DNA of 64,000 nucleotides from Tunturiibacter empetritectus (GTDB lineage: Bacteria; Acidobacteriota; Terriglobia; Terriglobales; Acidobacteriaceae): positions 1 to 64,000 of the forward strand of contig NZ_JACHDZ010000007.1 of assembly GCF_014201375.1 (NCBI RefSeq), given 5' to 3'. Made by a program: the position numbers and the translations under genes. Below are positions 42,684 through 50,896 of this stretch, piece by piece. The notes below the pieces were generated by a model, which was not told the origin of the DNA, made no database searches, and was given only the letters and a program-made list of their open reading frames with translations. The first letter of the stretch is position 1, and each line of letters begins with the position of its first letter.

Positions 42684-43925
42684 CTACTCGACTATTTTGA
42701 CGGGGAGCCCATTGGTGAGTTCACGGTTGTTGACGGCGCTGAGGGCGACCGTGTCTTTTTCGGAGAGGCCGGTGACGATTTCGAGGCGGGTGAGATTGAC
42801 TCCGACGCCTACCTGAACGGGGGTGCGGACGAGCCTGTTGTTGACGACGCGAAAGACGAAGTCTCCGCCTTCGGTGTGGAGGGCTTCGCGGGGGACGCTG
42901 AGGACGTTGAAGCGCTGCGAGGTGGTGACGGTGACGACGACATTGGTGTTGGGGAGGAGGTCGCCGCGGGCGTCGTCGACGGTGATGATGCACTCGCCGA
43001 CGTTGCGTGTGCCGTAGGTGATGACGGTGGAGGGGGCGCGGCTGATATGGCCGTGCCAGGCCTGAGTGGGCTTTGCATCCCAGACGATCTTGACGGCCTG
43101 ACCTACTGCGAGTTTTCCGATCTCGGGCTCGTCGAAGTAGGCTCGGACCTGGATCCTGTTCAGGTCGGCTTCATCGAGGAGGTTTTCGCCGGCGGGGACG
43201 AAGTCGTAGTTGGAGACGGGGATGGAGTAGACGGTTCCGGGGAACGGGGCGCGAATATTGGCGTTGGCGTAGGCGGCCTTTGCGGCGGCGAGGGAGGCTT
43301 GTGCATCGGCGAGCTGGGCTTCGGCGCGGGACCGGTCCGTGGCGCCGTAGCGCTGGGTGCTGCGGGTCTGAAGGCCCTTGACGGAACTTTCGGCGGTGAG
43401 GAGTCGCTGTTCGGCGGAGGCTACCTCGCTAGCGGAGGCGGCTCCCTTCTGCTGGAGGGCCTTGAGTGCTCCGAGATCTTTTGCGGCCTGCCGCTGCTGC
43501 TGCTCGGCGCGGCTGAGATCACCGGAGAGTCCTATGCGCTCGTCCTGCGAGCCTCCCTGACCGATGTCGTGGAGGGTCGCCTGGGCGGTGTGAACTGCGG
43601 CGTTTGCGGCTGCGATCTTGGCGACAGCGTCGGCGTCATCCATCTTGACGAGGAGCTGGCCTGCTTTGACCTTCTGGCCAACCTCGACGTAAACCTTTTC
43701 GACGACACCTGGGGCTGTCGCGACGGCAGGGAACTCTTCGATGGGCTCGACCTTGCCGTTGGTCGAGACGGAGCTGACGATGTTCTGGTGGTCGACGACT
43801 GCGATGCGAACGCCAACCATGTCGCGGGTGGACGAGCGCACGATGATGAAGCCGATGGCGATGATTGCGAGGAAGATGCCCCACAGCATTACAGGATTTA
43901 GCCGTCTTGTCTCAGTAGTGGGCAT
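42684..43925 (-). CDS. Periplasmic adaptor (membrane fusion) protein
   Basis: The 413-residue protein has one N-terminal membrane anchor (MLWGIFLAIIAIGFIIVRSS), a lipoyl-like half (VSTNGKVEPIEEFPAVATAP; GVVEKVYVEVGQKVKAGQLL) and a long coiled-coil hairpin (about residues 90-190). The second lipoyl half (NIRAPFPGTVYSIPVSNYDF) and a beta-barrel domain follow. This is the MacA/HlyD/EmrA type adaptor that links an inner-membrane pump to TolC. No pump gene is adjacent, so the partner must be elsewhere. Confidence 0.88.
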   Translation of the reverse strand: MPTTETRRLNPVMLWGIFLAIIAIGFIIVRSSTRDMVGVRIAVVDHQNIVSSVSTNGKVEPIEEFPAVATAPGVVEKVYVEVGQKVKAGQLLVKMDDADAVAKIAAANAAVHTAQATLHDIGQGGSQDERIGLSGDLSRAEQQQRQAAKDLGALKALQQKGAASASEVASAEQRLLTAESSVKGLQTRSTQRYGATDRSRAEAQLADAQASLAAAKAAYANANIRAPFPGTVYSIPVSNYDFVPAGENLLDEADLNRIQVRAYFDEPEIGKLAVGQAVKIVWDAKPTQAWHGHISRAPSTVITYGTRNVGECIITVDDARGDLLPNTNVVVTVTTSQRFNVLSVPREALHTEGGDFVFRVVNNRLVRTPVQVGVGVNLTRLEIVTGLSEKDTVALSAVNNRELTNGLPVKIVE

Positions 43926-44018
43926 CAGTCGAAGGTTCAGTATATAAGACGCTGCACGCGGTCCGATCGGACCAGAAACTTTTGAGGATAAGGTAGTTAA
44001 CCGATGCGATGCAGCGGG

Positions 44019-45866
44019 TCAGGCGAGCCGGAGAGCGACTAACTCCAGCTCCAGACCGGGGAACTGAGGGTTGGTTTTGGACTTCAATCTGTAAGCGGCA
44101 TCGAGCTGTGAGCCTGTATTGAGGCCTATTTCAGCGCAGCGGGCTGGCCAGTCTATGGTGCGGCTCCAGCCTAGAGCGCTGATACGGGTGATTGTGCCGG
44201 AACTCAGAAGGCCGGGGCTGTGAAGCTGGAGGCAGATGTGTTTTTCTTTGATGAATCGAACGGGCGCGGAGAGGGTGAGGCCGCGGGTGAGGAAGACGGG
44301 CTCGCGGTTGCCGATGCCGAAGGGCTCGCAGCGGGTGAGCCAGTCGTAAAAACTCTGGGTGAGGTCGCTGAGGAGAAGCTCGGCGTCGCACTCGAGTGGA
44401 GGTGCGGTGATCTCTCCGGTGAGTCTGGGGGCGCCGTAGCGCTGCATGCGTTCGCGGAGGAGGGGCGTGCGGTCGGAGGGCATGGAGAAGCCGACGGCGT
44501 GGGCGTGGCCACCGAACCTGGAGAAGAGCGGTGCGTCTGATGGGGTTAGCGGCTCGTGGACCGCACTTATGGCGTCGAGCAGGTGGAAGCCGTTGATGGA
44601 GCGACCGGATCCGTGGGCGTGGCCGTCTTCGTGGGTCATGACGATGGCAGGTCTGCCGGTGCGGTCGACGACGCGGGAGGCGAGGATGCCGAGGACGCCG
44701 CGATGCCACTCGGGGTCGTCGAGGATGATGCACTCGGCGAGGTAGTCCCCGAGGCTGTCGCGCAGGGCGGAGAGTTGGGCATCGATGGCTTCGAGTGCTT
44801 TGGCTTCGGTGGCGCGGCGCTCGTCGTTGAGGCGGTTGAGTTTGTCTGCAAGGTTGGTGGCGCGGGCGGGGTCTTTGGTGAGGAAGAGCTCGACGACGTC
44901 GCCGGCGATGTCCATGCGGCCTGCGGCGTTGATGCGGGGGGCGAGTCGAAAGCCGACTTCGGTGGCGGTGGGTGGGCGATTGATGGGGATCTGCGCTACC
45001 TGCATGAGGGCGCGCAGTCCGGGCTGGACAGGGTTGCGAAGCTCTTTGAGGCCGAGGGCCGCGATGACCCGGTTCTCTCCTTCGAGGGGGACCGAGTCGG
45101 CGATGGTGGCGATGGCGACCAGCTTGAGAAAGGAGGGAATCAGGCCGCGTTTCAACTTTGCGCGCTGCTCTTCGGTCTCGGTTGCGGCCAGCAGGAGAGC
45201 ATGGGCGAGTTTGAAGGCTACTGCTGCGCCGCAGAGATGTTTGAAGGGGTAGGGGCAGTTCTGCTGAGCGGGATTGAGGACTGCGACCGCGTCCGGAATG
45301 CCGATGACGCCGTCGGGGAGGTGGTGGTCGGTGACGATGAGGTCCATGCCGAGAGCCTTAGCTTCTTCGGCTGCAGCGAAGGCTCGGATGCCGGTGTCTA
45401 CGCTGATGACGAGACGGATGCCAGAAGCGGCGGCTTCTCCGAGGACGCCAGTCTGTATGCCGTAGCCCTCGCGGATGCGGTGAGGGACGTGGTAGGTGAC
45501 GGTGGCTGGGGTCTCTTTGGGGGCGATGCGTTCGATGGCGGTCTTGAGGAGGACGGTGGCGGTGGTGCCGTCGACGTCGTAGTCGCCGTAGATGAGGATG
45601 GGTTGGCTGGTGCGGACGGCGTGCTGGATGCGGGCGACGGCGGTGTCCATGCCGAGCATGAGCATGGGGTCGATGAGGTCGTCGAGGGTTGGGGTGAAGA
45701 AGGTCTGGGCTTCCGCTGTGTTGGAGATGGCTCTGGAGACGAGGATCTGAGCGATTGCGTACGGACAGCCTAGGGCATCAACGAGCTTCCGAACGGCAGT
45801 CTCGTCTGCGGGGCGGGTGGTCCAGGCTGGCAGCCCAGCTGGATTGCCAACGGGGGCGGTGGACAT
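44019..45866 (-). CDS. recJ: Single-stranded-DNA-specific exonuclease RecJ
   Basis: The 615-residue protein has the DHH-family motifs LIYGDYDVDGTTATVLLKTA and LIVTDHHLPDGVIGIPDAVA. Also present are FKHLCGAAVAFKLAHALL and, in the DHHA1 part, HGSGRSINGFHLLDAISAVH and FSRFGGHAHAVGFSM, all RecJ hallmarks. RecJ is the 5'-3' exonuclease of RecF-type recombination and mismatch repair. It lies nine bases after an unknown small gene and 93 bases before the adaptor gene. Confidence 0.92.
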   Translation of the reverse strand: MSTAPVGNPAGLPAWTTRPADETAVRKLVDALGCPYAIAQILVSRAISNTAEAQTFFTPTLDDLIDPMLMLGMDTAVARIQHAVRTSQPILIYGDYDVDGTTATVLLKTAIERIAPKETPATVTYHVPHRIREGYGIQTGVLGEAAASGIRLVISVDTGIRAFAAAEEAKALGMDLIVTDHHLPDGVIGIPDAVAVLNPAQQNCPYPFKHLCGAAVAFKLAHALLLAATETEEQRAKLKRGLIPSFLKLVAIATIADSVPLEGENRVIAALGLKELRNPVQPGLRALMQVAQIPINRPPTATEVGFRLAPRINAAGRMDIAGDVVELFLTKDPARATNLADKLNRLNDERRATEAKALEAIDAQLSALRDSLGDYLAECIILDDPEWHRGVLGILASRVVDRTGRPAIVMTHEDGHAHGSGRSINGFHLLDAISAVHEPLTPSDAPLFSRFGGHAHAVGFSMPSDRTPLLRERMQRYGAPRLTGEITAPPLECDAELLLSDLTQSFYDWLTRCEPFGIGNREPVFLTRGLTLSAPVRFIKEKHICLQLHSPGLLSSGTITRISALGWSRTIDWPARCAEIGLNTGSQLDAAYRLKSKTNPQFPGLELELVALRLA

Positions 45867-45875
45867 TGGCTTTGT

Positions 45876-46334
45876 TTACTCGTCGCTGTCGTCGACTACG
45901 ATGCCGCCGAGGTCGGTGACGGTCTCCATGAGGTTCTGGAAGCTGTCGTACCAGTCGGTTGCGACCTCGAAGATGAACATGACGCCCTGGTGGGCGAAGC
46001 CGAGCTGGAGGTAGCCGACTTTGCCGACGTGGTTGACGAGATACTCGGCGTCGTCGAGCTCTTCGGAGTTGTCGTCGGGGAAGGTCTGGTCGCGAAGCTG
46101 TTCGAGCAGGATGGCGACGTCCGATTTTTCGAGGATGACTTCGCTCATGGTGACGAAAGGGGAGCCGGCAGCCTTGGCGTGCTCGACGAAGTCCTTCCAT
46201 CCGTCGGGGTTTTCTTCTTCGAAGATGACGGTGGGGACATCTTCGGTGATGTAGGCGTTGAGGCGACGCATGCCGTGGCCGGCGATGAAGGCCACCATGT
46301 CGTCTTTGAGCGAGATAAGATTGTCAGGTTGCAT
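45876..46334 (-). CDS. Conserved hypothetical acidic protein upstream of recJ
   Basis: A 152-residue soluble, acidic protein (many Asp/Glu, C-terminus VVDDSDE) with no recognised motif. Predicted mixed alpha/beta: FVTMSEVILEKSDVAILLEQ, VNHVGKVGYLQLGFAHQGVM and FIFEVATDWYDSFQNLMETV. Nine bases separate it from recJ, which suggests one transcript. Its function is unknown. Confidence 0.65.
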   Translation of the reverse strand: MQPDNLISLKDDMVAFIAGHGMRRLNAYITEDVPTVIFEEENPDGWKDFVEHAKAAGSPFVTMSEVILEKSDVAILLEQLRDQTFPDDNSEELDDAEYLVNHVGKVGYLQLGFAHQGVMFIFEVATDWYDSFQNLMETVTDLGGIVVDDSDE

Positions 46335-46422
46335 TCGATAAGTATTGTCTCAGAAACGCCGGTGCATCGCACGAGAGACTTCGTTGCGGGCGCGGCTGTC
46401 GGCTGGTGGAAGGGAATCTGGA

Positions 46423-46743
46423 TTGGCAAAGTTCAAGCATCATGTTTTTATCTGCATCAATGAACGGGACGAGAGCGCATCGCGGCCGAGTTGCAGCGGC
46501 GAAGGTAGCAGGGGGCTGAAATCGGCCTTCAAGGATGCGGTGAAGGACGCGGGGTTGAAGGGGCAGATTCGGGCGAATGAGCTTGGCTGTCTCGACCAGT
46601 GCGAGCATGGGCCGGTGGTGGTGGTCTATCCGGATGCGGTGTGGTACGGGGCTGTCTCTGCGAACGATGTGGGGGAGATTGTGACGGAACATCTGCTGCA
46701 TGGGCGTCCGGTGGAGCGGCTGCGGCTGGCGATACTTGTCTGA
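46423..46743 (+). CDS. Thioredoxin-like [2Fe-2S] ferredoxin
   Basis: A 106-residue protein starting at TTG 46423 with AAGGGA about ten bases before it. It carries C-x12-C (CINERDESASRPSC) and C-x3-C (ELGCLDQCEHG), the four ligands of thioredoxin-like ferredoxins such as the NuoE-type domain, and the hydrophobic strand GPVVVVYPDAVWYGAV. Such small proteins shuttle electrons; no partner gene is next to it. A start at 46,345 would lengthen the product into the divergent region and has no good ribosome site. Confidence 0.75.
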   Translation: MAKFKHHVFICINERDESASRPSCSGEGSRGLKSAFKDAVKDAGLKGQIRANELGCLDQCEHGPVVVVYPDAVWYGAVSANDVGEIVTEHLLHGRPVERLRLAILV

Positions 46744-46850
46744 ATACAGAGAGTTGTCCGCATAAGCCCATGCTGAAACGTATGTGATGGTGCGGTGAGG
46801 AGCGGGCGGTGGATGCGCCGTTACGCGTGGTATATTCGAAGGAAAGTCAA

Positions 46851-47129
46851 ATGATTTTTTCAAAAGATTACGTTGGATACCTGGCGCGCCAGACGGTTAA
46901 GCATTTAGTCGCCGAGAAGATGATCCACACTGACAAACCGGCTGTGGTCAACGAACGCGTCACTGCGGGAATGGTGGATGAGCTGGCGCTGGAAGACCGG
47001 ATCAACGATGAGGTTCGCGTGATCCTTGAGGCCTTTCAGGATGACATGCGCAAGACCGGCGCGAGCTATCCGGAGATGTTCAAGAAGGTTAAGAACGAGT
47101 TGGCCCGCAAGTATAAGGCGGTGCTGTGA
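46851..47129 (+). CDS. DUF507-family protein, first of two
   Basis: A 92-residue protein (MIFSKDYVGYLARQTVKHLV, VRVILEAFQDDMRKTGASYP, KVKNELARKYKAVL). DUF507 members are short helical proteins of unknown function. AAGGAAA precedes ATG 46851; an upstream frame from 46,809 is less likely. The stop overlaps the start of a second DUF507 gene by four bases, a characteristic paired arrangement. Confidence 0.8.
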   Translation: MIFSKDYVGYLARQTVKHLVAEKMIHTDKPAVVNERVTAGMVDELALEDRINDEVRVILEAFQDDMRKTGASYPEMFKKVKNELARKYKAVL

Positions 47130-47401
47130 GAATCTCTCGCGACAAGCTGAACAAGCTGGCTCATACGGTGGCAGATACCCTGGCGGAGATTCCGGAGGTC
47201 GATTTTCTGGAGGATCGGAATACGATTCGGCAGGAGGCTCGGAAGGCTCTGGAGAAGCTGCTGATGGAAGAGACGAAGATCGATGCGGCGGCTCGGCAGA
47301 AGATCGCTTCGCAGCGAAAGATCATCGTGGAAGGGTCGCAGGAGTGGGACATCCTGTACCGCAAGTACTACAACGACGAGGTAAAGAAGCTGGGGCTGTA
47401 A
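47126..47401 (+). CDS. DUF507-family protein, second of two
   Basis: A 91-residue protein starting at GTG 47126 (RISRDKLNKLAHTVADTLAE), with EARKALEKLLMEETKIDAAA and VEGSQEWDILYRKYYNDEVK. It resembles its upstream neighbour in size and helical pattern and overlaps it (GTGA). The pair may form a heterodimer. The function is unknown. Confidence 0.8.
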   Translation: MRISRDKLNKLAHTVADTLAEIPEVDFLEDRNTIRQEARKALEKLLMEETKIDAAARQKIASQRKIIVEGSQEWDILYRKYYNDEVKKLGL

Positions 47402-47499
47402 AGGCTTCTTTTTCAGAGGGCCGCAGGCCGCTCAGCAGCGTCGTTAGCTGATATAATTTGTATATCGCAGTGGAGAAGTTCCTCTCCTGTTTGGTTTCT

Positions 47500-47576
<77 letters not shown>

Positions 47577-47603
47577 ATCCTTTCCTTCTGCAACTTCGTG
47601 TTT

Positions 47604-47680
47604 GGCGCCATGGTGTAACTGGTTAACACGCGGCCCTTTCAAGGCTGAGAGTACGGGTTCGATCCCCGTTGGCGCTACCA
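47604..47680 (+). tRNA. tRNA-Glu (UUC)
   Basis: A second complete tRNA 27 bases after the first, near identical in the D and T arms (acceptor GGCGCCA/TGGCGCT, encoded CCA). The anticodon loop is CTTTCAA, so the anticodon is TTC. The anticodon stem CGGCC/GGCTG has one G-U pair. Confidence 0.95.
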
Positions 47681-47976
47681 ACCCTTCAACAACTTAGACA
47701 GAGAAAACGGTCGTCCGGTTCCCCGCGTAGCCGGCACTGGTCAGGGTTGCGCAGGCTTCTCGAGCGGAGCCGAAGATGCGCTCCGTCGGTGTGTGAATCC
47801 AATGTGAAAGTCAGGACTACCGGCTCCAAACATTTGGCGAATTTGAAGGAGCGTCTGCGTCTAATGAAGAGATAGAGGAAACGTTCTTCAACCCCCGATC
47901 ACCATAGGTAGAGGGCCGTCGTGGCTCTGCTAGCGACACAATGGCAATGCAACGTTGAAAGGGCAGGTTATAGCTG
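47681..47976. other. Gap without supported gene
   Basis: I see only short frames without ribosome sites or recognisable motifs here. Confidence 0.4.
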
Positions 47977-48201
47977 ATGTTAATGAACCAAAGTCAACTT
48001 CTTTCCTCCTGGCCGAACCTCGAAAAGTGGCCGGAGTGTGATGAGGGCATAGAGCTTACGCGGAGTTTTCTGAAAGCCGTCCGTGAGTGCGTGAACACGT
48101 TAGGTAAGCGCAGGACAAGCGGCAGGCGTGCAGAACTTTTGTGGACCTATAACGCGATGGTGCAGCATAGCGACAGTTGTAAGAAGTGCAATGAGAATTG
48201 A
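47977..48201 (+). CDS. Small hypothetical cysteine-containing protein
   Basis: A 74-residue soluble protein (SQLLSSWPNLEKWPECDEGI, FLKAVRECVNTLGKRRTSG, ending HSDSCKKCNEN). A C-x-x-C near the end could bind a metal. Helical content and a lone position downstream of the tRNA genes give no functional hint. ATG 47983 is an alternative start. I do not recognise a family. Confidence 0.45.
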   Translation: MLMNQSQLLSSWPNLEKWPECDEGIELTRSFLKAVRECVNTLGKRRTSGRRAELLWTYNAMVQHSDSCKKCNEN

Positions 48202-48543
48202 TTCGATTGATTCGATTCCAAGAGGCGAGATGGGCACAGGGCGAGTGTGCCCATTGACCTTTAATGTTTCACAAAGCCACAAATCTCCCGGGGGCAAGCA
48301 GTTTTGAAACTTCGGGCGTAGCGGGGCGCCCCTTCAAGCCATCGGCAGCCGAGACGCAGCGAACGGCTATTTGACAATACTTTTGACATCAACATGCCCA
48401 TGACGTTCGTGGATGTGAGAGGGCTTGTTTTTCTTCCGATACGAAACGCTTCGACGTTCGAGACCACTATCCAAACAGAGTCGAAAGAAAAGAACTTGTG
48501 CAATGGGGGCCATGTAGCCAAATCGCAGAGCGAGGTGAACGTT
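48202..48543. other. Intergenic stretch, nothing recognised
   Basis: A frame starting at 48,394 runs into the next gene, but its first 50 residues look random and no ribosome site precedes it. I see no RNA gene or repeat. Confidence 0.4.
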
Positions 48544-48822
48544 ATGGAAATATGCATAAAGTACGGCGGCAAACTCCACTGTCACTACATTCCAATCATC
48601 GAATACCCGATAACATTCAAAATTCCAGGTATTGGGCCTATTAATTACCCGGCATTTCTTGTGGACGCAACGCTAGTGGCTTCGATGCATGCCGCAGCGA
48701 GCAAAGTGTCGGATGAAAAAGTGAAGGCAGCTTTGAACAGCGGAATAGTGGCCTCTGTAAAAGCGATGCAGGATCACGCTGGCGCAGACGTCCAGATTAA
48801 ATTGGCAGGGGCGGAGCGTTAG
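48544..48822 (+). CDS. Small hypothetical protein
   Basis: A 92-residue protein from ATG 48544 (ribosome site GAGG about eight bases upstream): MEICIKYGGKLHCHYIPIIE, then FKIPGIGPINYPAFLVDATL and a C-terminal helix with KVSDEKVKAALNSGIVASVK. No family recognised. A 13-bp perfect inverted repeat follows directly. Confidence 0.5.
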   Translation: MEICIKYGGKLHCHYIPIIEYPITFKIPGIGPINYPAFLVDATLVASMHAAASKVSDEKVKAALNSGIVASVKAMQDHAGADVQIKLAGAER

Positions 48823-48839
48823 GACAATCTTGTGAGAGC

Positions 48840-48877
48840 TGCAAAGCCCACCACCTGGGAAGACGGTGGGCTTTGCA
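48840..48877. terminator. Long perfect hairpin between small gene and miaB
   Basis: TGCAAAGCCCACC (48,840-48,852) pairs perfectly over 13 bases with GGTGGGCTTTGCA (48,865-48,877); the loop is 12 bases. It lies 17 bases after the stop of the small gene. No long T-run follows, so a terminator or RNA-stability role is likely but not certain. Confidence 0.5.
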
Positions 48878-48980
48878 TCCCCGCGACCAGTCCTTTTCCT
48901 CGAACCGGGCTTGAGTCGAAGGCCACTCAAGTCATAAGCCTAGTGTCAATCGTGCTTTAGCGAACGGCTATACTGTAGCA

Positions 48981-50363
48981 GTGAGTAAGACTTTTTATAT
49001 TGAGACGTTTGGCTGCCAGATGAATGCCCATGACTCGGAGAAGGTCATCGGGACGCTGGAGCAGCAGGGGTATGCCCGCGTGCAGGATGAGGACGCGGCC
49101 GGGTTGATCTTGTATAACACCTGTTCGATTCGCGATAAGGCGGAGCAGAAGGTATTTCATCGGCTGAATGAGTACAAGAAGCTGCAGGGTGAGGGGAAGA
49201 AGTTCGCTGTGCTGGGCTGCGTCGCTCAGCAGGAGGGCGAGAAGATCTTTGAGAAGGCTCCGTATGTGTCGATGGTGGCGGGGTCGGCTTCGTACCGGAA
49301 TCTGCCGGAGATGCTGCGGCGGCTGGAGGCTGGGGAAGAGCGGATTACGGGGCTCGATGACCGGCAGACTGATCTGACGTTTGAGACCGAGTTTACGGCG
49401 CGGTCGAATCCGCATCGTGGGTATATCACGATCATTGAGGGTTGCGACAAGTTTTGCGCTTACTGCGTGGTGCCTTATACGCGCGGCAAGGAGCGCAGCC
49501 GGACTGCGGCTTCGGTCTTGGTTGAGGCGAAGAAGATGGTGGACCTGGGGTTCACGGAGATTCAGTTTCTTGGTCAGAATGTGAACTCGTACCGTGATCC
49601 TTCGGGAAGGATGTCGTTTGCGGAGTTGCTGGTTGCGGTTGGGGAGCTGCCGGGGATTCGACGCGTGCGGTTTACGACTTCGCATCCGCGGGACTTTACG
49701 CGGGACATTGTGCAGGCGATCGATGACACGCCGACACTCTGCGACCATATTCATCTGCCGGTGCAGTCGGGGTCGAGTGCGGTGCTGAAGGCTATGTCGC
49801 GGGAGTATACGCGGGAGTGGTATCTGGAGCGGATGAGTTGGATCAAGGCGGCCAAGCGCGATATCAGCATTACCAGCGACATGATTGTGGGTTTTCCGGG
49901 CGAGACGGACGCGGATTTTGAGGAGACCATTACGCTGGTGGGCGAGGTGCAGTACGACGCGGTGTTTGCGTTCAAGTTTTCGCCGAGGCCGAACACGCCA
50001 GCGGTGACGATGGCGGACAGCATTCCGGATGAGGTGAAGTCGGAGAGGCTGCGGATTTTGATGGACCGGCAGCGGGAGATTCAGCGGGAGCACTATGGAC
50101 GGCATCTGGGTGAGGTGCAGGAGGTGATGGTGGAGAGCTACAATCCTTCGCGCAACCAGGTAGTCGGACGCAGTTCGCAGAACAAGACGGTGAACTTCTC
50201 GACTGTGCAGATTGTGCAGGCTCAGCCTCCGATCGGGAGTTATCTACCGGTGCGGATTACGCAGACGCTGCCGAACTGCCTGGTGGGTGAGGCGATCGCC
50301 GAGGCGGACCCGTTGCCTTTTGTGGCGGTGCAACGGGCTGCGGATTTTGTGGTGCTCAACTGA
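48981..50363 (+). CDS. miaB: tRNA-2-methylthio-N6-dimethylallyladenosine synthase MiaB
   Basis: The 460-residue protein has the N-terminal Fe-S domain (FYIETFGCQMNAHDSEKVIG, CSIRDKA, LGCVAQQEGEKIF), the radical SAM motif CDKFCAYCVVPYTRGKERSR, and a C-terminal TRAM domain (PIGSYLPVRITQTLPNCLVG). It adds the 2-methylthio group at position 37 of tRNAs that read UNN codons. GTG 48981 gives the right N-terminus (SKTFYIETFGC). The stop overlaps the next gene's ATG. Confidence 0.93.
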   Translation: MSKTFYIETFGCQMNAHDSEKVIGTLEQQGYARVQDEDAAGLILYNTCSIRDKAEQKVFHRLNEYKKLQGEGKKFAVLGCVAQQEGEKIFEKAPYVSMVAGSASYRNLPEMLRRLEAGEERITGLDDRQTDLTFETEFTARSNPHRGYITIIEGCDKFCAYCVVPYTRGKERSRTAASVLVEAKKMVDLGFTEIQFLGQNVNSYRDPSGRMSFAELLVAVGELPGIRRVRFTTSHPRDFTRDIVQAIDDTPTLCDHIHLPVQSGSSAVLKAMSREYTREWYLERMSWIKAAKRDISITSDMIVGFPGETDADFEETITLVGEVQYDAVFAFKFSPRPNTPAVTMADSIPDEVKSERLRILMDRQREIQREHYGRHLGEVQEVMVESYNPSRNQVVGRSSQNKTVNFSTVQIVQAQPPIGSYLPVRITQTLPNCLVGEAIAEADPLPFVAVQRAADFVVLN

Positions 50364-50887
50364 TGAATCCCTCTTCTGTTCAACCCGTCGTGCAGGCTCC
50401 TGATGAAGTCGAGATGCAGATTCGCGGGCTCATGATGGACCCGGTTACGAATATGCCCATCATTGTGCTGAAGGATGTTGGGAGCGATCTGGTGCTGCCG
50501 ATCTGGGTGGGGATCTTCGAGGCGAATGCGATTGCCCTGGAACTGGAGAAGACAGCTACGCCGCGCCCGATGACGCATGACCTGTTGCAGAACATGGCTC
50601 GTGGGCTGAATGCCGAGGTGCGCAAGGTGGTGGTGTCAGAGCTGCGGGATGATACGTTTTTTGCGGTGATCTGGATGGACCAGGCGGGCGAGACGGTGAC
50701 GATGGATGCGAGGCCGTCGGATGCGATTGCGCTGGCGCTGCGGTGGGACTGCCCAATCTATGTCAATCGCACGGTACTCGAGAACTCGAAGCAGGCTGCC
50801 AGCGGCTCCCCGAATGTGAATGCCGAGGAGATGCGGCGGTGGCTTGAAAATCTGAATGACGATGACATGGGCCGCTACAAAATGTAA
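50363..50887 (+). CDS. Bifunctional nuclease-domain (BFN/DUF151) protein
   Basis: A 174-residue protein with the BFN pattern: IIVLKDVGSDLVLPIWVGIF, EANAIALELEKTATPRPMTH and TMDARPSDAIALALRWDCPI. Plant and bacterial BFN-domain proteins have been reported to have RNase and DNase activity; here this is inferred from the family. It overlaps miaB by one base and is likely co-transcribed. Confidence 0.85.
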   Translation: MNPSSVQPVVQAPDEVEMQIRGLMMDPVTNMPIIVLKDVGSDLVLPIWVGIFEANAIALELEKTATPRPMTHDLLQNMARGLNAEVRKVVVSELRDDTFFAVIWMDQAGETVTMDARPSDAIALALRWDCPIYVNRTVLENSKQAASGSPNVNAEEMRRWLENLNDDDMGRYKM

Positions 50888-50896
50888 CGGTTTTGG

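Noticed and set aside
44556-45773. 405-residue plus-strand frame over recJ
   Set aside because: Antisense shadow of a gene with clear DHH motifs.
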